Below are positions 19,222 through 28,823 of a DNA stretch of 64,000 nt, piece by piece. A program made the position numbers and the translations under genes. This stretch comes from Echinimonas agarilytica (GTDB lineage Bacteria; Pseudomonadota; Gammaproteobacteria; Enterobacterales; Neiellaceae). Below the pieces are notes generated by a model that did not search any database, was not told the origin of the DNA, and worked only from the letters and a program-made list of their open reading frames with translations. The DNA lies in contig NZ_JAMQGP010000001.1 in assembly GCF_023703465.1 (NCBI RefSeq), positions 186,001-250,000 of the forward strand, written 5' to 3'. Each line of letters starts with the position of its first letter. Positions within the stretch are counted from its first letter, which is position 1.

Positions 19222-19463
19222 GTCGAGCCTTTTACCCTAACGAGAGATTAAGAGAGTATAGTTAATTACCGAAGTATACTGATAGCAAACCAGTTACGTC
19301 TGTTAAATATTTGTTAGGTTTACATTTTTTGACAATTCTGTTGAGTTAAATTTGATACATATCATCAGCGCAGTGGGTGCGATACAATACGCCCTACTTG
19401 ACTAAGCCCCTATTTCAGTGGCTTTAGCGATCAAGTTTCTCTTTCTTAATTGATTTAATTGGT

Positions 19464-21485
19464 ATGGCAATGAAACTCAACCCAGCTCAGCAAGAGGCTG
19501 TGACTTATATTTCTGGTCCGTGTCTTGTGTTGGCAGGCGCAGGCAGTGGTAAAACCCGTGTGATCACCAATAAAATTGCTTACATGATTCAAGAATGCGG
19601 GCATAAGGCACGCAATATTGCAGCGGTGACGTTTACCAACAAAGCCGCGCGAGAAATGCGTGAACGGATTGGACAAACACTGGGCAAGGCCGAGGCTCGG
19701 GGGTTAATGGTTTCAACGTTCCATACCTTGGGTTTGAACATTATTCGTCGTGAGCACAAGGTGTTGGGTTTAAAAGAGAACTTTTCCTTATTTGATGAAC
19801 ATGATGTCAATGCGCTGCTGGTGTCATTAACGGAAGATGAACTTGAAGGCGACAAAGATGCCATTCGCCAATTGATCAGTACTATTTCAAATTGGAAAAA
19901 TGAAATGGTATCGCCCAAGCAAGCTATGGCAACCGCACAGGATGAACACTTCAAGCAACTGGCTGAATTTTACGATCGTTATCAGCGCCAAATGGTGGCG
20001 TACAATGCACTCGATTTTGATGATCTGATTTTATTGCCGTGTCTGTTGCTCAAAGAAAATGCCGAGGTGCGTGAACGTTGGCAGAACCGAATTCGCTATT
20101 TATTAGTGGATGAATATCAAGATACCAACACCGCGCAATACGATTTGGTGAAACTGATTGTGGGCAGCAATGCACGCTTTACTGTAGTGGGCGACGATGA
20201 TCAGTCGATTTATTCTTGGCGTGGTGCGCGCCCGCAAAACCTTGAGCTACTGAAAACAGATTTTCCGGCTTTACGCCTGATTAAACTGGAGCAAAATTAC
20301 CGCTCCAGCGGCCGTATTCTCAAAGCTGCAAATATTTTAATTGCCAATAACCCACACGCCTTTGAAAAGCGCCTTTTTAGTGAACTCGGGTATGGCGTGC
20401 CACTCCGGGTGTTGTTTGCTAAAGACGAAGAGCATGAGGCCGATCGCGTTACGTCAGAGCTCAGCGCTCATAAATTTATTAATAAAACAGCCTATCGAGA
20501 TTACGCCATTTTATATCGTGGTAACCATCAGTCGCGCTTATTTGAAATGTCGCTGATGCGCAATCGCATCCCTTATAAAATATCTGGAGGAACTTCGTTT
20601 TTCTCGCGCGCTGAGATCAAAGACATGATGGCGTACTTGCGGCTGCTGGTGAATGCTGATGACGACAATTCATTCCTTCGCATTATTAATGTACCCAAAC
20701 GAGGTATTGGGCCTACAAGTCTCGAAAAGCTTGGATTGTTCGCTAACGAACGCGGTATCGGCTTGTTTGCCGCAGCGTGTGATGCTCACCTTTCGAGTGT
20801 TATTTCTGGCAAGCCTCTATTCGAGATACAGCGATTTACCCGATGGATGGTTGAGCTAAGCGACAATGCCGTCCGCTCAGAAACCACTGATGTGGTGCGC
20901 GAGCTAGTGCGTGGTATTCACTATGAAGACTGGCTCTACGAAACCAGTGCGAGTGCCAAAGCCGCCGAAATGCGCATGAAAAATGTGTCGGAGCTGTATC
21001 GGTGGATCACTGAAATGCTCGAAGGCGACGAGCTAGAACAACCCATGACGCTGCAAGAGGTCGTTACTCGGCTCATGCTTCGCGACATGATGGAACGGAA
21101 TGAGTCGGAAGAAAATGCCGATCAAGTTCAGCTGATGACCCTGCATGCGTCTAAGGGATTGGAGTATCCATTTGTGTTTATGGTGGGCATGGAAGAAGGC
21201 TTATTGCCGCATCAAGTGAGCATGGATGAAGACAACGTTGATGAAGAGCGCCGGCTGGCTTATGTGGGCATTACCCGCGCCCAGCAAGCTCTAACATTCA
21301 CGTTGTGCAAAAGCCGACGCCAATACGGCGAAGTGATTAAGCCAGAACCTAGCCGTTTCTTGTTGGAATTGCCTCAGGACGATGTGGAGTGGGAATCGAG
21401 AACTCAGAAAACGGCTGAGCAAAAACAGCAAACCGGACGTGCTGGCATTGCCAATCTCAAAGCGATTTTGGGGAACAAGGGTTAA
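19464..21485 (+). CDS. rep: ATP-dependent DNA helicase Rep
   Basis: A 673-residue UvrD/Rep superfamily 1A helicase, identical in length to E. coli Rep and alike from the start ([10 protein letters not shown], then [22 protein letters not shown]). Walker A is AGAGSGKT, motif II is [10 protein letters not shown], and [14 protein letters not shown] and [14 protein letters not shown] are further helicase motifs. Rep moves 3' to 5' and clears proteins ahead of the replication fork. Two starts (19464 and 19470) are possible and neither has a strong ribosome binding site; the second gives the closest match to E. coli. It is divergent from the RND operon. Confidence 0.96.
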   Translation: MAMKLNPAQQEAVTYISGPCLVLAGAGSGKTRVITNKIAYMIQECGHKARNIAAVTFTNKAAREMRERIGQTLGKAEARGLMVSTFHTLGLNIIRREHKVLGLKENFSLFDEHDVNALLVSLTEDELEGDKDAIRQLISTISNWKNEMVSPKQAMATAQDEHFKQLAEFYDRYQRQMVAYNALDFDDLILLPCLLLKENAEVRERWQNRIRYLLVDEYQDTNTAQYDLVKLIVGSNARFTVVGDDDQSIYSWRGARPQNLELLKTDFPALRLIKLEQNYRSSGRILKAANILIANNPHAFEKRLFSELGYGVPLRVLFAKDEEHEADRVTSELSAHKFINKTAYRDYAILYRGNHQSRLFEMSLMRNRIPYKISGGTSFFSRAEIKDMMAYLRLLVNADDDNSFLRIINVPKRGIGPTSLEKLGLFANERGIGLFAAACDAHLSSVISGKPLFEIQRFTRWMVELSDNAVRSETTDVVRELVRGIHYEDWLYETSASAKAAEMRMKNVSELYRWITEMLEGDELEQPMTLQEVVTRLMLRDMMERNESEENADQVQLMTLHASKGLEYPFVFMVGMEEGLLPHQVSMDEDNVDEERRLAYVGITRAQQALTFTLCKSRRQYGEVIKPEPSRFLLELPQDDVEWESRTQKTAEQKQQTGRAGIANLKAILGNKG

Positions 21486-21541
21486 TCGTGAGGTCAGTTC
21501 GATTCAGGTTCTAAAAAGAATTTGCAACGCATTCAACCACA

Positions 21542-21571
21542 AAAAAGCCGACGGATGAACGTCGGCTTTTT
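21542..21571. terminator. Bidirectional terminator between rep and cytochrome c5
   Basis: AAAAAGCCGAC (21542-21552) pairs with GTCGGCTTTTT (21561-21571), giving an 11-bp stem with A and T tracts on both sides, so it can end transcription from either strand. Confidence 0.9.
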
Positions 21572-21600
21572 CAATCTAAATGAAGGTTCAACCTGATAGG

Positions 21601-21993
21601 TTAGGTGCCTTCAATCATATGCTCGATGGCGGCTTTGATTTCATCATCTGAACAGTTCATGCAGGTACCGCGTGGCGGCATGGCATTGAACCCATCGATG
21701 GCATGCTTGAGCATGGTGTCAAATCCTTGCGATTTGCGAGGAGCCCATTGATCCGCGTCACCCATTTTTGGTGCGTTTGGCAAAGCTCCGCTGTGACATG
21801 CGATACAAAAAGTACCGTACACGTCGGCTCCTGAACGAGGACCGGAAGCAACTTCTGCTTGCGCAGGCTCGTCACCTTCAAGGTACACTTCACCTACCGG
21901 TTTAATACGTTCAGCAATTTCAGCGTCAGTTGATGCAAATGCAACAGTGGACAGTGACAGGCCTAGTGCAGCCAGCAACCAGGATGTTTTCAT
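21601..21993 (-). CDS. Cytochrome c5 family protein
   Basis: A 130-residue periplasmic monohaem cytochrome. A signal peptide (MKTSWLLAALGLSLSTVAFA) is followed by the haem motif CIACH in DVYGTFCIACHSGALPNAPKMGD, a probable axial Met in NAMPPRG, and the CMNC pair (GTCMNCSDDEI) that forms the disulfide seen in cytochromes c5. It carries electrons in the periplasm towards terminal oxidases or reductases. The ATG at 21993 is preferred over an upstream in-frame start because GAGAGGAT precedes it. It is monocistronic. Confidence 0.92.
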   Translation of the reverse strand: MKTSWLLAALGLSLSTVAFASTDAEIAERIKPVGEVYLEGDEPAQAEVASGPRSGADVYGTFCIACHSGALPNAPKMGDADQWAPRKSQGFDTMLKHAIDGFNAMPPRGTCMNCSDDEIKAAIEHMIEGT

Positions 21994-22410
21994 GCGGCAA
22001 ATCCTCTCGAGCATAATATTTATATTCTTTGTTAGTGCAGGCGATTATATCGGTATATTGGCTGACCACCAACTAATACCCTTCACATATCGGTATGGAA
22101 TGTAACAAACCTGCACAAGTTTAGATGCTTAGCACCCAGTTTGGCAGCTTTCCCCCTGCTTGATGAACGATCTTTGGGATCACAGGTTCAGCCAGTGAAC
22201 CATGGTAATCGGACGACAATTAGCATAGCGGTAAATTCTTGTTTGGACATTTAGAGGGGGTGCTGAACGAATGGTATACCCAAGTTTCTTGAGTCGGAGA
22301 CTCGTAATTTATCCGTAACTGCGAGTGGTGATATTGGCATGGTGCGTACGACGTGCTGATTCGATCAGAGTATATTGATGAAGGCCCGCTTGGCGCGGGC
22401 CAACGCCTGC
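21994..22410. other. Intergenic region, 417 bases, no gene seen
   Basis: It lies between the starts and ends of two same-strand genes. No frame in it has a ribosome binding site with plausible coding content. The promoter of cytochrome c5 should be in the 21994-22100 part. The only structure noticed is the hairpin at 22383-22401. Confidence 0.5.
22383..22401 (-). terminator. Hairpin after the ThuA-DUF1080 gene
   Basis: GGCCCGC (22383-22389) pairs with GCGGGCC (22395-22401), just downstream of the stop of the minus-strand gene. The T-tract is poor, so it may be a weak terminator. Confidence 0.5.
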
Positions 22411-24159
22411 TTAAAGCCCCGTTTGATTTCGCAAATACTCAGGAATTTCTTCAATATTGCGTATTTTAACATTCCGGTAGTAAACCTCTGCGCCTTCAGA
22501 TTGAAGCTGAATTTCACCCCCGGTTAATGGTTCATTACCATTCATGCGGATTTCATCAATGGCCAGAACTGGCTCACCATTGACCAGATGAACCGCTTGT
22601 TGCCCGACCGCATAAACCTCGACTAAATTCCATTCGCCGTGAGGTTTTTCAAAGTTTTCAGAGCGCTTGACGCGTCCGCTTCGCTGGTACGGCATAGAAG
22701 GATCCCAGCCGTGTTTTGGGTCCCATTTTTTTTCTTGTTTGAGATCTTTCACTCGAACGGTGCCGCCTGTGCCTGCCAGCATAAATAGATCGCCAAAATC
22801 GCCTTCTTGAATTTGATATTCCACACAGCGTTTCCAAACATTCCAGAAGCGCCCATGCTCACCACTGGCATGGTAGAGCAAACCGGAGTCTCGTTTGGCA
22901 TTTTCACGTGGCGCCCATTTCTTCTCGCCCCATTTGACCTCGGCTGAGAAATGGAAATTTTCAAAGTATTTACGTGTTGTAATACCGGCATAGATTTCAC
23001 CGGAAATATTGAGTTGTGGCTTGCCGTCTACTTCAGTCACCGTGACCACGTTTTTGGGGTCATTGTTTAACCCCAATGGTACGCCTTCTTTAGGTTTGTC
23101 GGCTTGAGGAGTGCCTACAGGTAAACCCTTTACACGGGTGTGCGGAACTCCCACAAAAACATCCCATTGAGCCAAATCTAGATCGAGTAGTTCAACCCAC
23201 TCTTCTGAATGGAATGTGCGAGAGCTGGTGTTGTGTTGAGTTGGAAAATCTTTGGGCACCGGGTATGTCACTGCACCACTTGCTGCCCACTCTGCGCCAC
23301 GGATCAAGGTGGTCATAAAACCCACATCATCAAAGGCGTTTTCATCGTGGCCGAGTGTCGTATGGAATACTCGCCCTTCACCGTAGGTTAAGGCCATCAT
23401 GACGGGCTCATAACGCCCAGTACCGCGTGCTTTCGGATCGGAATAGGCAGAAGCCAAGACAGTCATATTCTTGGCTGGACCACGCAATTTACCGTAAATT
23501 TCATCCCGGGAGTGCAGCCACTGTGTCGGGAGTCCCTTTGTGATCGGGTGAGGCTCTGTGAGCTGAATCAGAAACTCGCCTTTTTCTCCATGCGTACCGG
23601 CCTTACCTTTGGTGTTATCACGAATGACTTGACCTGTTTTATCCAAGTAAATCATTGGGCCAGAGTGTTCATTTCGGCCACCCCAACCGCCCACTCCGAT
23701 CATCTTGTTATATGCTTGCCAGTTCGGGAAAGCGTTGTTGGCTGCATGCACAGAAACAAAGCCACCACCGTCTTTCATGTATTGCTCAAAGGCTTTTTGG
23801 GTTTCCGTTGGCCAATCAGAACTTTTCCAACCGAAGTTGGAAATAACAACATCGTAGTCAGAAAAATCGGGCGTAAAATTCGGATCGGCAACAGGTTGCT
23901 CAGTTGAAACAGTTTCAAGGCTTAAGCTGTGCTGCTTTATGTATTGTTCGCCACGCCACGTATAGTGACTGCGCTCGACGTCGACCTTAAAGAGGCCGGA
24001 GTCTTCTAAATTGCGCTTCATCATCGCAGTCGATTTAGGCCAAATTTGATGGTTGTTCTGTCCATCTATGATGAGAAGCTTGAATTGTTGTGCCAGCAGC
24101 TGAGGAGAGCATAGAAGCGTCAACGTCAGTGCGGCCGATAAGGCTATTTTATGTGTCAT
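22411..24159 (-). CDS. Secreted ThuA-like plus DUF1080 (3-keto-disaccharide hydrolase type) protein
   Basis: A 582-residue exported protein. The signal peptide ends at about LLAQQ. Residues ~25-290 form a ThuA/trehalose-utilisation-like glutamine-amidotransferase fold (FKLLIIDGQNNHQIWP, GGFVSVHAANNAFP, HTTLGHDENAFDD), and residues ~315-575 form a DUF1080 jelly-roll domain (EEWVELLDLDLAQWDVFVG, AEVKWGEKKWAPRENAKRDSGLLYH, GEWNLVEVYAVGQQAVHLVNG). DUF1080 proteins have been linked to glycoside breakdown through 3-keto sugars. The combination suggests sugar processing in the periplasm; the substrate is unknown. No strong ribosome binding site is visible, and no partner dehydrogenase lies nearby. 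Confidence 0.85.
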   Translation of the reverse strand: MTHKIALSAALTLTLLCSPQLLAQQFKLLIIDGQNNHQIWPKSTAMMKRNLEDSGLFKVDVERSHYTWRGEQYIKQHSLSLETVSTEQPVADPNFTPDFSDYDVVISNFGWKSSDWPTETQKAFEQYMKDGGGFVSVHAANNAFPNWQAYNKMIGVGGWGGRNEHSGPMIYLDKTGQVIRDNTKGKAGTHGEKGEFLIQLTEPHPITKGLPTQWLHSRDEIYGKLRGPAKNMTVLASAYSDPKARGTGRYEPVMMALTYGEGRVFHTTLGHDENAFDDVGFMTTLIRGAEWAASGAVTYPVPKDFPTQHNTSSRTFHSEEWVELLDLDLAQWDVFVGVPHTRVKGLPVGTPQADKPKEGVPLGLNNDPKNVVTVTEVDGKPQLNISGEIYAGITTRKYFENFHFSAEVKWGEKKWAPRENAKRDSGLLYHASGEHGRFWNVWKRCVEYQIQEGDFGDLFMLAGTGGTVRVKDLKQEKKWDPKHGWDPSMPYQRSGRVKRSENFEKPHGEWNLVEVYAVGQQAVHLVNGEPVLAIDEIRMNGNEPLTGGEIQLQSEGAEVYYRNVKIRNIEEIPEYLRNQTGL

Positions 24160-24312
24160 CGCAAAATCATATGTCCATTCGGGATAGGGTTACACAGTAG
24201 CGACATAGGGCTAGATGGAATAGGGAATAGATGGCCGTTTGCTTGTTCTATTTGCGGTGATAGCTTGGAATTGGATCGAGTGCGCAAAAAAGTAGTGGCA
24301 ATATTGAGGTGA

Positions 24313-26565
24313 TCAAGCCACTCGGTTTGGCTGCTTCATCTTCTTGGGAACGGTCTTCACTGGTAGTGGTGTTGCAGCATTGTAGTAGCCGTCGTATTGA
24401 TATCCGTAATATCGCTTAAATTCTTTTTCGGGCACTTGGTTGAGCACTAAGCCATCGATGGGAATGCCAAGCTTCTTTAGCCGATGAAATGCGGTCGCAA
24501 TTTTGCTGCGCTTTACATGATTGGCGCGCACCACATAAATAATCGAGTCGGCAATATTCGATACTACCATGGCGTCTGACACGACATGCGCAGGTGGTGT
24601 GTCGATGACAATGCGATCATAGTGTTGTGAAAGTCGCTTGAGCAGCGCTTTAAAATGTTTACCGGTGAGTAATTCCAATGGGTTTGCCACCCGCTCGCCA
24701 GCTGGAATGACATCTAGCCCTGATGCTGAATCTTTAAAAATGCATTTTGAAAAGCGGTGCGTGCCGCGCAACAAGTTCGATAAACCTGGATGATTGTCTT
24801 GCATTGAGAATGATTGAGCTAGAGTTGGGCGGCGCATGTCGGCCTCTATCAATAGTACTTTCTCAACTTGTGCCAATGAAAAGCTCATATTGGTTGCGGT
24901 GGCTGTTTTCCCCTCACCTGGCTCTGTGGATGTAATGGCCACCACATTAATGAGTCGTTTGGCGTTGGCCAAAATATAGTTTGAGCGAAGCGTTCGAAAC
25001 GCTTCGCTAAAGGTATGGTATTTGGCGTCAAAGAAGGCATAAATGGGAAATGTGGCTTTGCGTTTGATGGATATCTTGGGAATGATTGCAATGATGGGGG
25101 TACCGAACAGACTTAAATCATCTTCAGTTTTTATACGCTCACTCAATCCTTCAAACAATAGCACAGTCATGACCGCAACCATTCCAGAGAGCAAGCCTGC
25201 CAAGACTACTATCAGCGCTTTTTTAGGTTTGATGGGCGACAGTGGTATTTCTGCGCGATCATTGAAGCGAGCATGAAACTCTTCAAAATCATCCACTAAA
25301 TCCATTTCTTTAATGCGGGTTAGAAACGTGTCGTACAGCTCGCGGTTGGTTTGTACCTCTCGGTGAAGCACGCGATATTCAGCATCGACTTTGGCCAGCC
25401 CCTGAAATTGCCCCTTCACGAATTCGAGTTCTTTTTGCAGTGCCTTTTCATTGTTAATGGCCGACTGATAGTCCTGTTCAATGCCCGCAACAAGCGCCGT
25501 TACGCGTTTGCTCAAGTTAGCTTGTAATTCCTTCAATCGTGCTTTGGTGGCAATAATTCTGTTGTGTTTTGGACCATAGCGTTTCGACAGTTCTGCTAGC
25601 TGATTAATGACGTTGTTTTCATCGCGTTTGATGTCGAGAATGAGCTGATGTTTGGAAATAGCAGGCATCGACATTAACCGGCCTACGTCTGTTTTGCCGG
25701 TGAGCTCTAGTAGCCGAATAACGGCTTTGGCCTCGGTACGCACTTGGCGAGCTTGGCTGAGTTGTGTGGTGAGCTCGTTGAGCTCTTGAGACGACAGAGT
25801 GTCGATACCTTGTGTATCAATCAGATTATTGTGTTCGCGGAACGTCTGAAGCTTAAGCTCTGATTCGCGCAAGGCCACGGTTAATTCGTTCAGCTGAAGG
25901 CGCAACCAACCGGATGCTTTTTGCGTCATCCCTAGTTTGTCACTGAAGTGACTTTCAATGAAGATATCGCCGAGTGTGTTGACCACAAGCGCAGCGAGTT
26001 CCGGGTCATGGCTGTCGAACGAAATCGTCACGATTTGAGTGCCGGCAATGGGCGACACTGCTAATTTCGACATGAAAATGTTGGTCTGTAGTTGCGCCTT
26101 AGCATAATCGGGCAATTCAGGTGGAGGGGCCTGAGGGGCTGCGTCTAGCCATGCTTTCACCTTGCTCTTAATGCGATTGATGAAAGTTGATTTGGGCGCA
26201 AGACTAAATTCATCATGCGATGGCAGGTCGAGCCGGGCGATCACTTTATTGGCGAGCGAACGACTTTTGATGATTTCAAACTGGGTTTGGAAATACTCTG
26301 AGCGGCCGGAATCAAGGCCGTAAACCTCATCAATGGAGACGGTTTGCGCTTCCTTGGTATTGAGCAGTAACGTCGCTGAAGAGCGATAGGTAGGTTTGAT
26401 TGTACCCGCGACATAACTTGCAGCGAATAAACTGAGCGCACAAAAAAATGCGATGTGCCACTTGTAGCTGAAAATCACGACAAGAAGCGCGCGTAGATCG
26501 ATTTCATCCTCTTGCGCTGTTGCAGAAGCTGAGTGCAGATGATTAGGCGGCGGAGTTTGAGTCAT
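24313..26565 (-). CDS. Wzc/GumC-like polysaccharide co-polymerase with tyrosine (BY) kinase domain
   Basis: A 750-residue inner-membrane protein: N-terminal Wzz-type domain with the first TM (IAFFCALSLFAASYVAG), a long periplasmic coiled coil (~150-430), a second TM (KALIVVLAGLLSGMVAVMTVLLF), then a cytosolic bacterial tyrosine-kinase domain. Walker A STEPGEGKTATATNM lies near residue 550, Walker A' is VLLIEADMRRPT and Walker B RIVIDTPP. The C terminus holds a tyrosine cluster (YYGYQYDGYYN), the expected autophosphorylation site. It controls polymerisation and export of capsule or exopolysaccharide. The export protein gene is upstream, but no glycosyltransferase, polymerase or flippase gene is adjacent. 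Confidence 0.93.
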   Translation of the reverse strand: MTQTPPPNHLHSASATAQEDEIDLRALLVVIFSYKWHIAFFCALSLFAASYVAGTIKPTYRSSATLLLNTKEAQTVSIDEVYGLDSGRSEYFQTQFEIIKSRSLANKVIARLDLPSHDEFSLAPKSTFINRIKSKVKAWLDAAPQAPPPELPDYAKAQLQTNIFMSKLAVSPIAGTQIVTISFDSHDPELAALVVNTLGDIFIESHFSDKLGMTQKASGWLRLQLNELTVALRESELKLQTFREHNNLIDTQGIDTLSSQELNELTTQLSQARQVRTEAKAVIRLLELTGKTDVGRLMSMPAISKHQLILDIKRDENNVINQLAELSKRYGPKHNRIIATKARLKELQANLSKRVTALVAGIEQDYQSAINNEKALQKELEFVKGQFQGLAKVDAEYRVLHREVQTNRELYDTFLTRIKEMDLVDDFEEFHARFNDRAEIPLSPIKPKKALIVVLAGLLSGMVAVMTVLLFEGLSERIKTEDDLSLFGTPIIAIIPKISIKRKATFPIYAFFDAKYHTFSEAFRTLRSNYILANAKRLINVVAITSTEPGEGKTATATNMSFSLAQVEKVLLIEADMRRPTLAQSFSMQDNHPGLSNLLRGTHRFSKCIFKDSASGLDVIPAGERVANPLELLTGKHFKALLKRLSQHYDRIVIDTPPAHVVSDAMVVSNIADSIIYVVRANHVKRSKIATAFHRLKKLGIPIDGLVLNQVPEKEFKRYYGYQYDGYYNAATPLPVKTVPKKMKQPNRVA

Positions 26566-26568
26566 GGG

Positions 26569-27120
26569 TTAAAACAAACTCTGTTTTACATAGACTGCAT
26601 CACCAGGCTTTACCTTTGTATTGAGCTCTGCATCAATTTCAATTTGTCGACCTTCTCGTAAGCGTTTGATAATGATGTTGCTGCGAGAAGCGCGCTCAGT
26701 GAAACCTGAAGCCAATGTAACAGCACGTTCAATGGTCAAATTTGGACGATATGCATAAGCTCCGGGGTCGGAGACTTGGCCATGAATGAAAAAAGAACGA
26801 TATGCTTCAACGCTGACGTGTACGCTGGGGTTGAGTAAATAGTCTCCGCGCAGTCCATTGGCGATGTGATCTGATAGTTCGTCTACGGTCATGCCTGAGG
26901 CTTTAACGGTACCGAGATACGGATAATTAAATGTGCCTTTTTGGCCAAGCGTGGCTTGAAGCTGGAGGTCATCTTCTCCAAACACTACGATCGCGACCGT
27001 GTCGCCCGTATTTAGGCGATAAGAGTTTTCGTCCTCTGCTGCACCGACTGCCCATGACAACACAATGAGCACCAGCAAGGTGAAAAATTGTTCAATCATT
27101 TTAGTAATTACGCTCGACAT
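26569..27120 (-). CDS. Wza-like polysaccharide export protein (short form)
   Basis: A 183-residue exported protein with a signal sequence, a Poly_export domain (YRLNTGDTVAIVVFGEDDLQLQATLG, then GTFNYPYLGTVKASGMTVDELSDHIANGL) and one SLBB-like region (VSVEAYRSFFIHGQVSDPGAYAYRPNLTIERAV). It is much shorter than E. coli Wza (379 aa): it has a single SLBB domain, no lipobox cysteine and no C-terminal amphipathic helix for an outer-membrane pore, so it may need another channel partner. Its stop lies 3 bases before the start of the kinase gene, so the two are co-transcribed. A second in-frame ATG at 27099 is an alternative start. Confidence 0.88.
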   Translation of the reverse strand: MSSVITKMIEQFFTLLVLIVLSWAVGAAEDENSYRLNTGDTVAIVVFGEDDLQLQATLGQKGTFNYPYLGTVKASGMTVDELSDHIANGLRGDYLLNPSVHVSVEAYRSFFIHGQVSDPGAYAYRPNLTIERAVTLASGFTERASRSNIIIKRLREGRQIEIDAELNTKVKPGDAVYVKQSLF

Positions 27121-27734
27121 CCAGTCGTATACATCTCAGCTACGATTTAGAGAATGTGCTTCTTCTTCCCAAAAATATATGTTGCACCCCTGAGCCTTCT
27201 AAATGAGGCGTTTATGGTGGGTGTTGTTCCATTGCAACGTGTAACCCGCTCAAAATAACATCAATTTAACAAAAGATCAGCATTTGATCGCCTTATGTGT
27301 GACTCCGTACTATTATTTTTGACCTGTTGGGCACGTATTAGAGTGTTATCTATCATTTGATATGGATTTATGAAGAGGTTATATCTCTATAGGCTAATCT
27401 TTATGCGTGTTTATATAGCTTTTTAGGTGAGTGACAAGGTTGCTAGTTTTTGAATGTTTAATAGGTCAATTAATGCTTTTATTCACAAAATAATGTGCAA
27501 TATGCAAGCTATTCATCAATAGGTCCCATCTTTTATTTTCGTTAACAAAAATAAAAGGGGTGGAAGGTTGAATCGCTGATTTAATCCACTTAATAAGCAT
27601 GAGCAGGCGCGACATCGTTGCCCATGCACAGCGAAGAAATCAACTTATTCGGAAAAGAATCCAAATTTTTTCCATTTAGGGCTAGACCTCTCCCAATGTC
27701 GTGTGTAATATACGCCTCCGCTGACACCCAGTGA
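27121..27734. other. AT-rich intergenic region, about 610 bases, no gene seen
   Basis: It lies between the export-protein start (minus strand) and the tRNA cluster (plus strand). No coding frame is supported. It must hold the exopolysaccharide promoter near 27121-27300 and the tRNA promoter near 27683-27711. The rest, which is low in G+C, could contain regulator sites or a small RNA that cannot be recognised by eye. Confidence 0.5.
27683..27711 (+). promoter_or_regulatory. Probable sigma-70 promoter of the tRNA cluster
   Basis: TAGACC (27683-27688) and TAATAT (27706-27711) are separated by exactly 17 bases and lie 24 bases before the first tRNA. A GC-rich discriminator (ACGCC) follows, as in stringently controlled stable-RNA promoters. 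Confidence 0.6.
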
Positions 27735-27811
<77 letters not shown>

Positions 27812-27853
27812 TGCCTGACATGTGACCAGGCAGGTGAGGAAGGCAAAAATATG

Positions 27854-27929
27854 GTGGCTGTAGCTCAGTTGGTAGAGCCCCGGATTGTGATTCCGGTGGT
27901 CGTGGGTTCGAGCCCCATCAGCCACCCCA
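27854..27929 (+). tRNA. tRNA-His (anticodon GTG)
   Basis: A 76-base cloverleaf with acceptor GTGGCTG pairing with CAGCCAC, anticodon GTG in the loop TTGTGAT, discriminator C and encoded CCA. The base before it (27853) is G, the usual G-1 identity element kept by RNase P and pairing with C73. Confidence 0.97.
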
Positions 27930-28018
27930 TTCTTTTTTAGAATGGTTGAAAATCTACTGATCAACACGTGTTCTAGTCGCGTATCAGTAGTTGCTTAGAA
28001 AGCATGGAACTAGAATGT

Positions 28019-28095
<77 letters not shown>

Positions 28096-28103
28096 CCATT
28101 ACG

Positions 28104-28136
28104 AGGCCCCGCTCAAGTGAGCGGGGCCTTTTGGTT
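28104..28136 (+). terminator. Terminator between the two tRNA-Pro genes
   Basis: An 11-bp stem (28104-28114 with 28119-28129), GC-rich, with an AAGT loop, is followed by an interrupted T-tract. Confidence 0.85.
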
Positions 28137-28203
28137 TTGAAGATCAGTGGTTGATGCTTTTTTAAGCACAATGCAGCCACTCATAGAGCGGAACCATAAA
28201 ACT

Positions 28204-28280
<77 letters not shown>

Positions 28281-28290
28281 CCTCTCGAAA

Positions 28291-28317
28291 CCCTGCTCAA
28301 TTGAGCAGGGTTTTTTT
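28291..28317 (+). terminator. Terminator at the end of the tRNA cluster
   Basis: The 20-base palindrome at 28291-28310 (arm CCCTGCTCAA) is followed by seven T, a classic intrinsic terminator. Confidence 0.92.
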
Positions 28318-28823
28318 ATACCCCCCGTTTGCGCCCTTGTTACTTTATCGATCGCCAACTTTCTGAGTTTGGTCAAATTCGGCTATGGTTGTGAAAATAA
28401 ATAATTCGAGAGTCTAATTTTTGCATGCAAAATCAGGCTAAGTTGAACTCTATATGAGATGTCTTTTTTGGCTTTTGCTGTTGTTGTTTTGATCGCGTAA
28501 AAATATCCCGCCTAACCTGCAATGCAATCACTCTCAATAATCGTGATCTGCCTCATGTTTCCATGCTCTCCTCTGCCTAGCGCCTGTCAATCCTAGGGTT
28601 AATGGTGACCTGACTGCGATAGATTTTGAGTGTTTGTAGCCGATGATTACATGTAAAAGCTGATGAAAAACTGACGAATTGACAATTGTTTGGGTTTTTT
28701 ATTGCTAGATATATGTAATATTAGGCTGTCGTGTGGGTGTGTGATCCAGTTCGTTTTTGATCGAGACATGTACTTTTAAACTGTGTAGCAACATTAAGTT
28801 AACAGGGCAGAGAGGAACTTGTT
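28318..28823. other. Intergenic region upstream of araC, about 500 bases
   Basis: No gene is supported here. A perfect TTGACA is at 28679-28684, but no convincing -10 box stands at 16-18 bases, so the araC promoter is not assigned. The region between about 28430 and 28800 is T-rich. Confidence 0.45.

Noticed and set aside
19329-19388. Promoter of rep (TTGACA at 19329 and TACAAT at 19383)
   Set aside because: Each hexamer is good alone, but they are 48 bases apart and neither has a partner at 16-18 bases, so no promoter is assigned.
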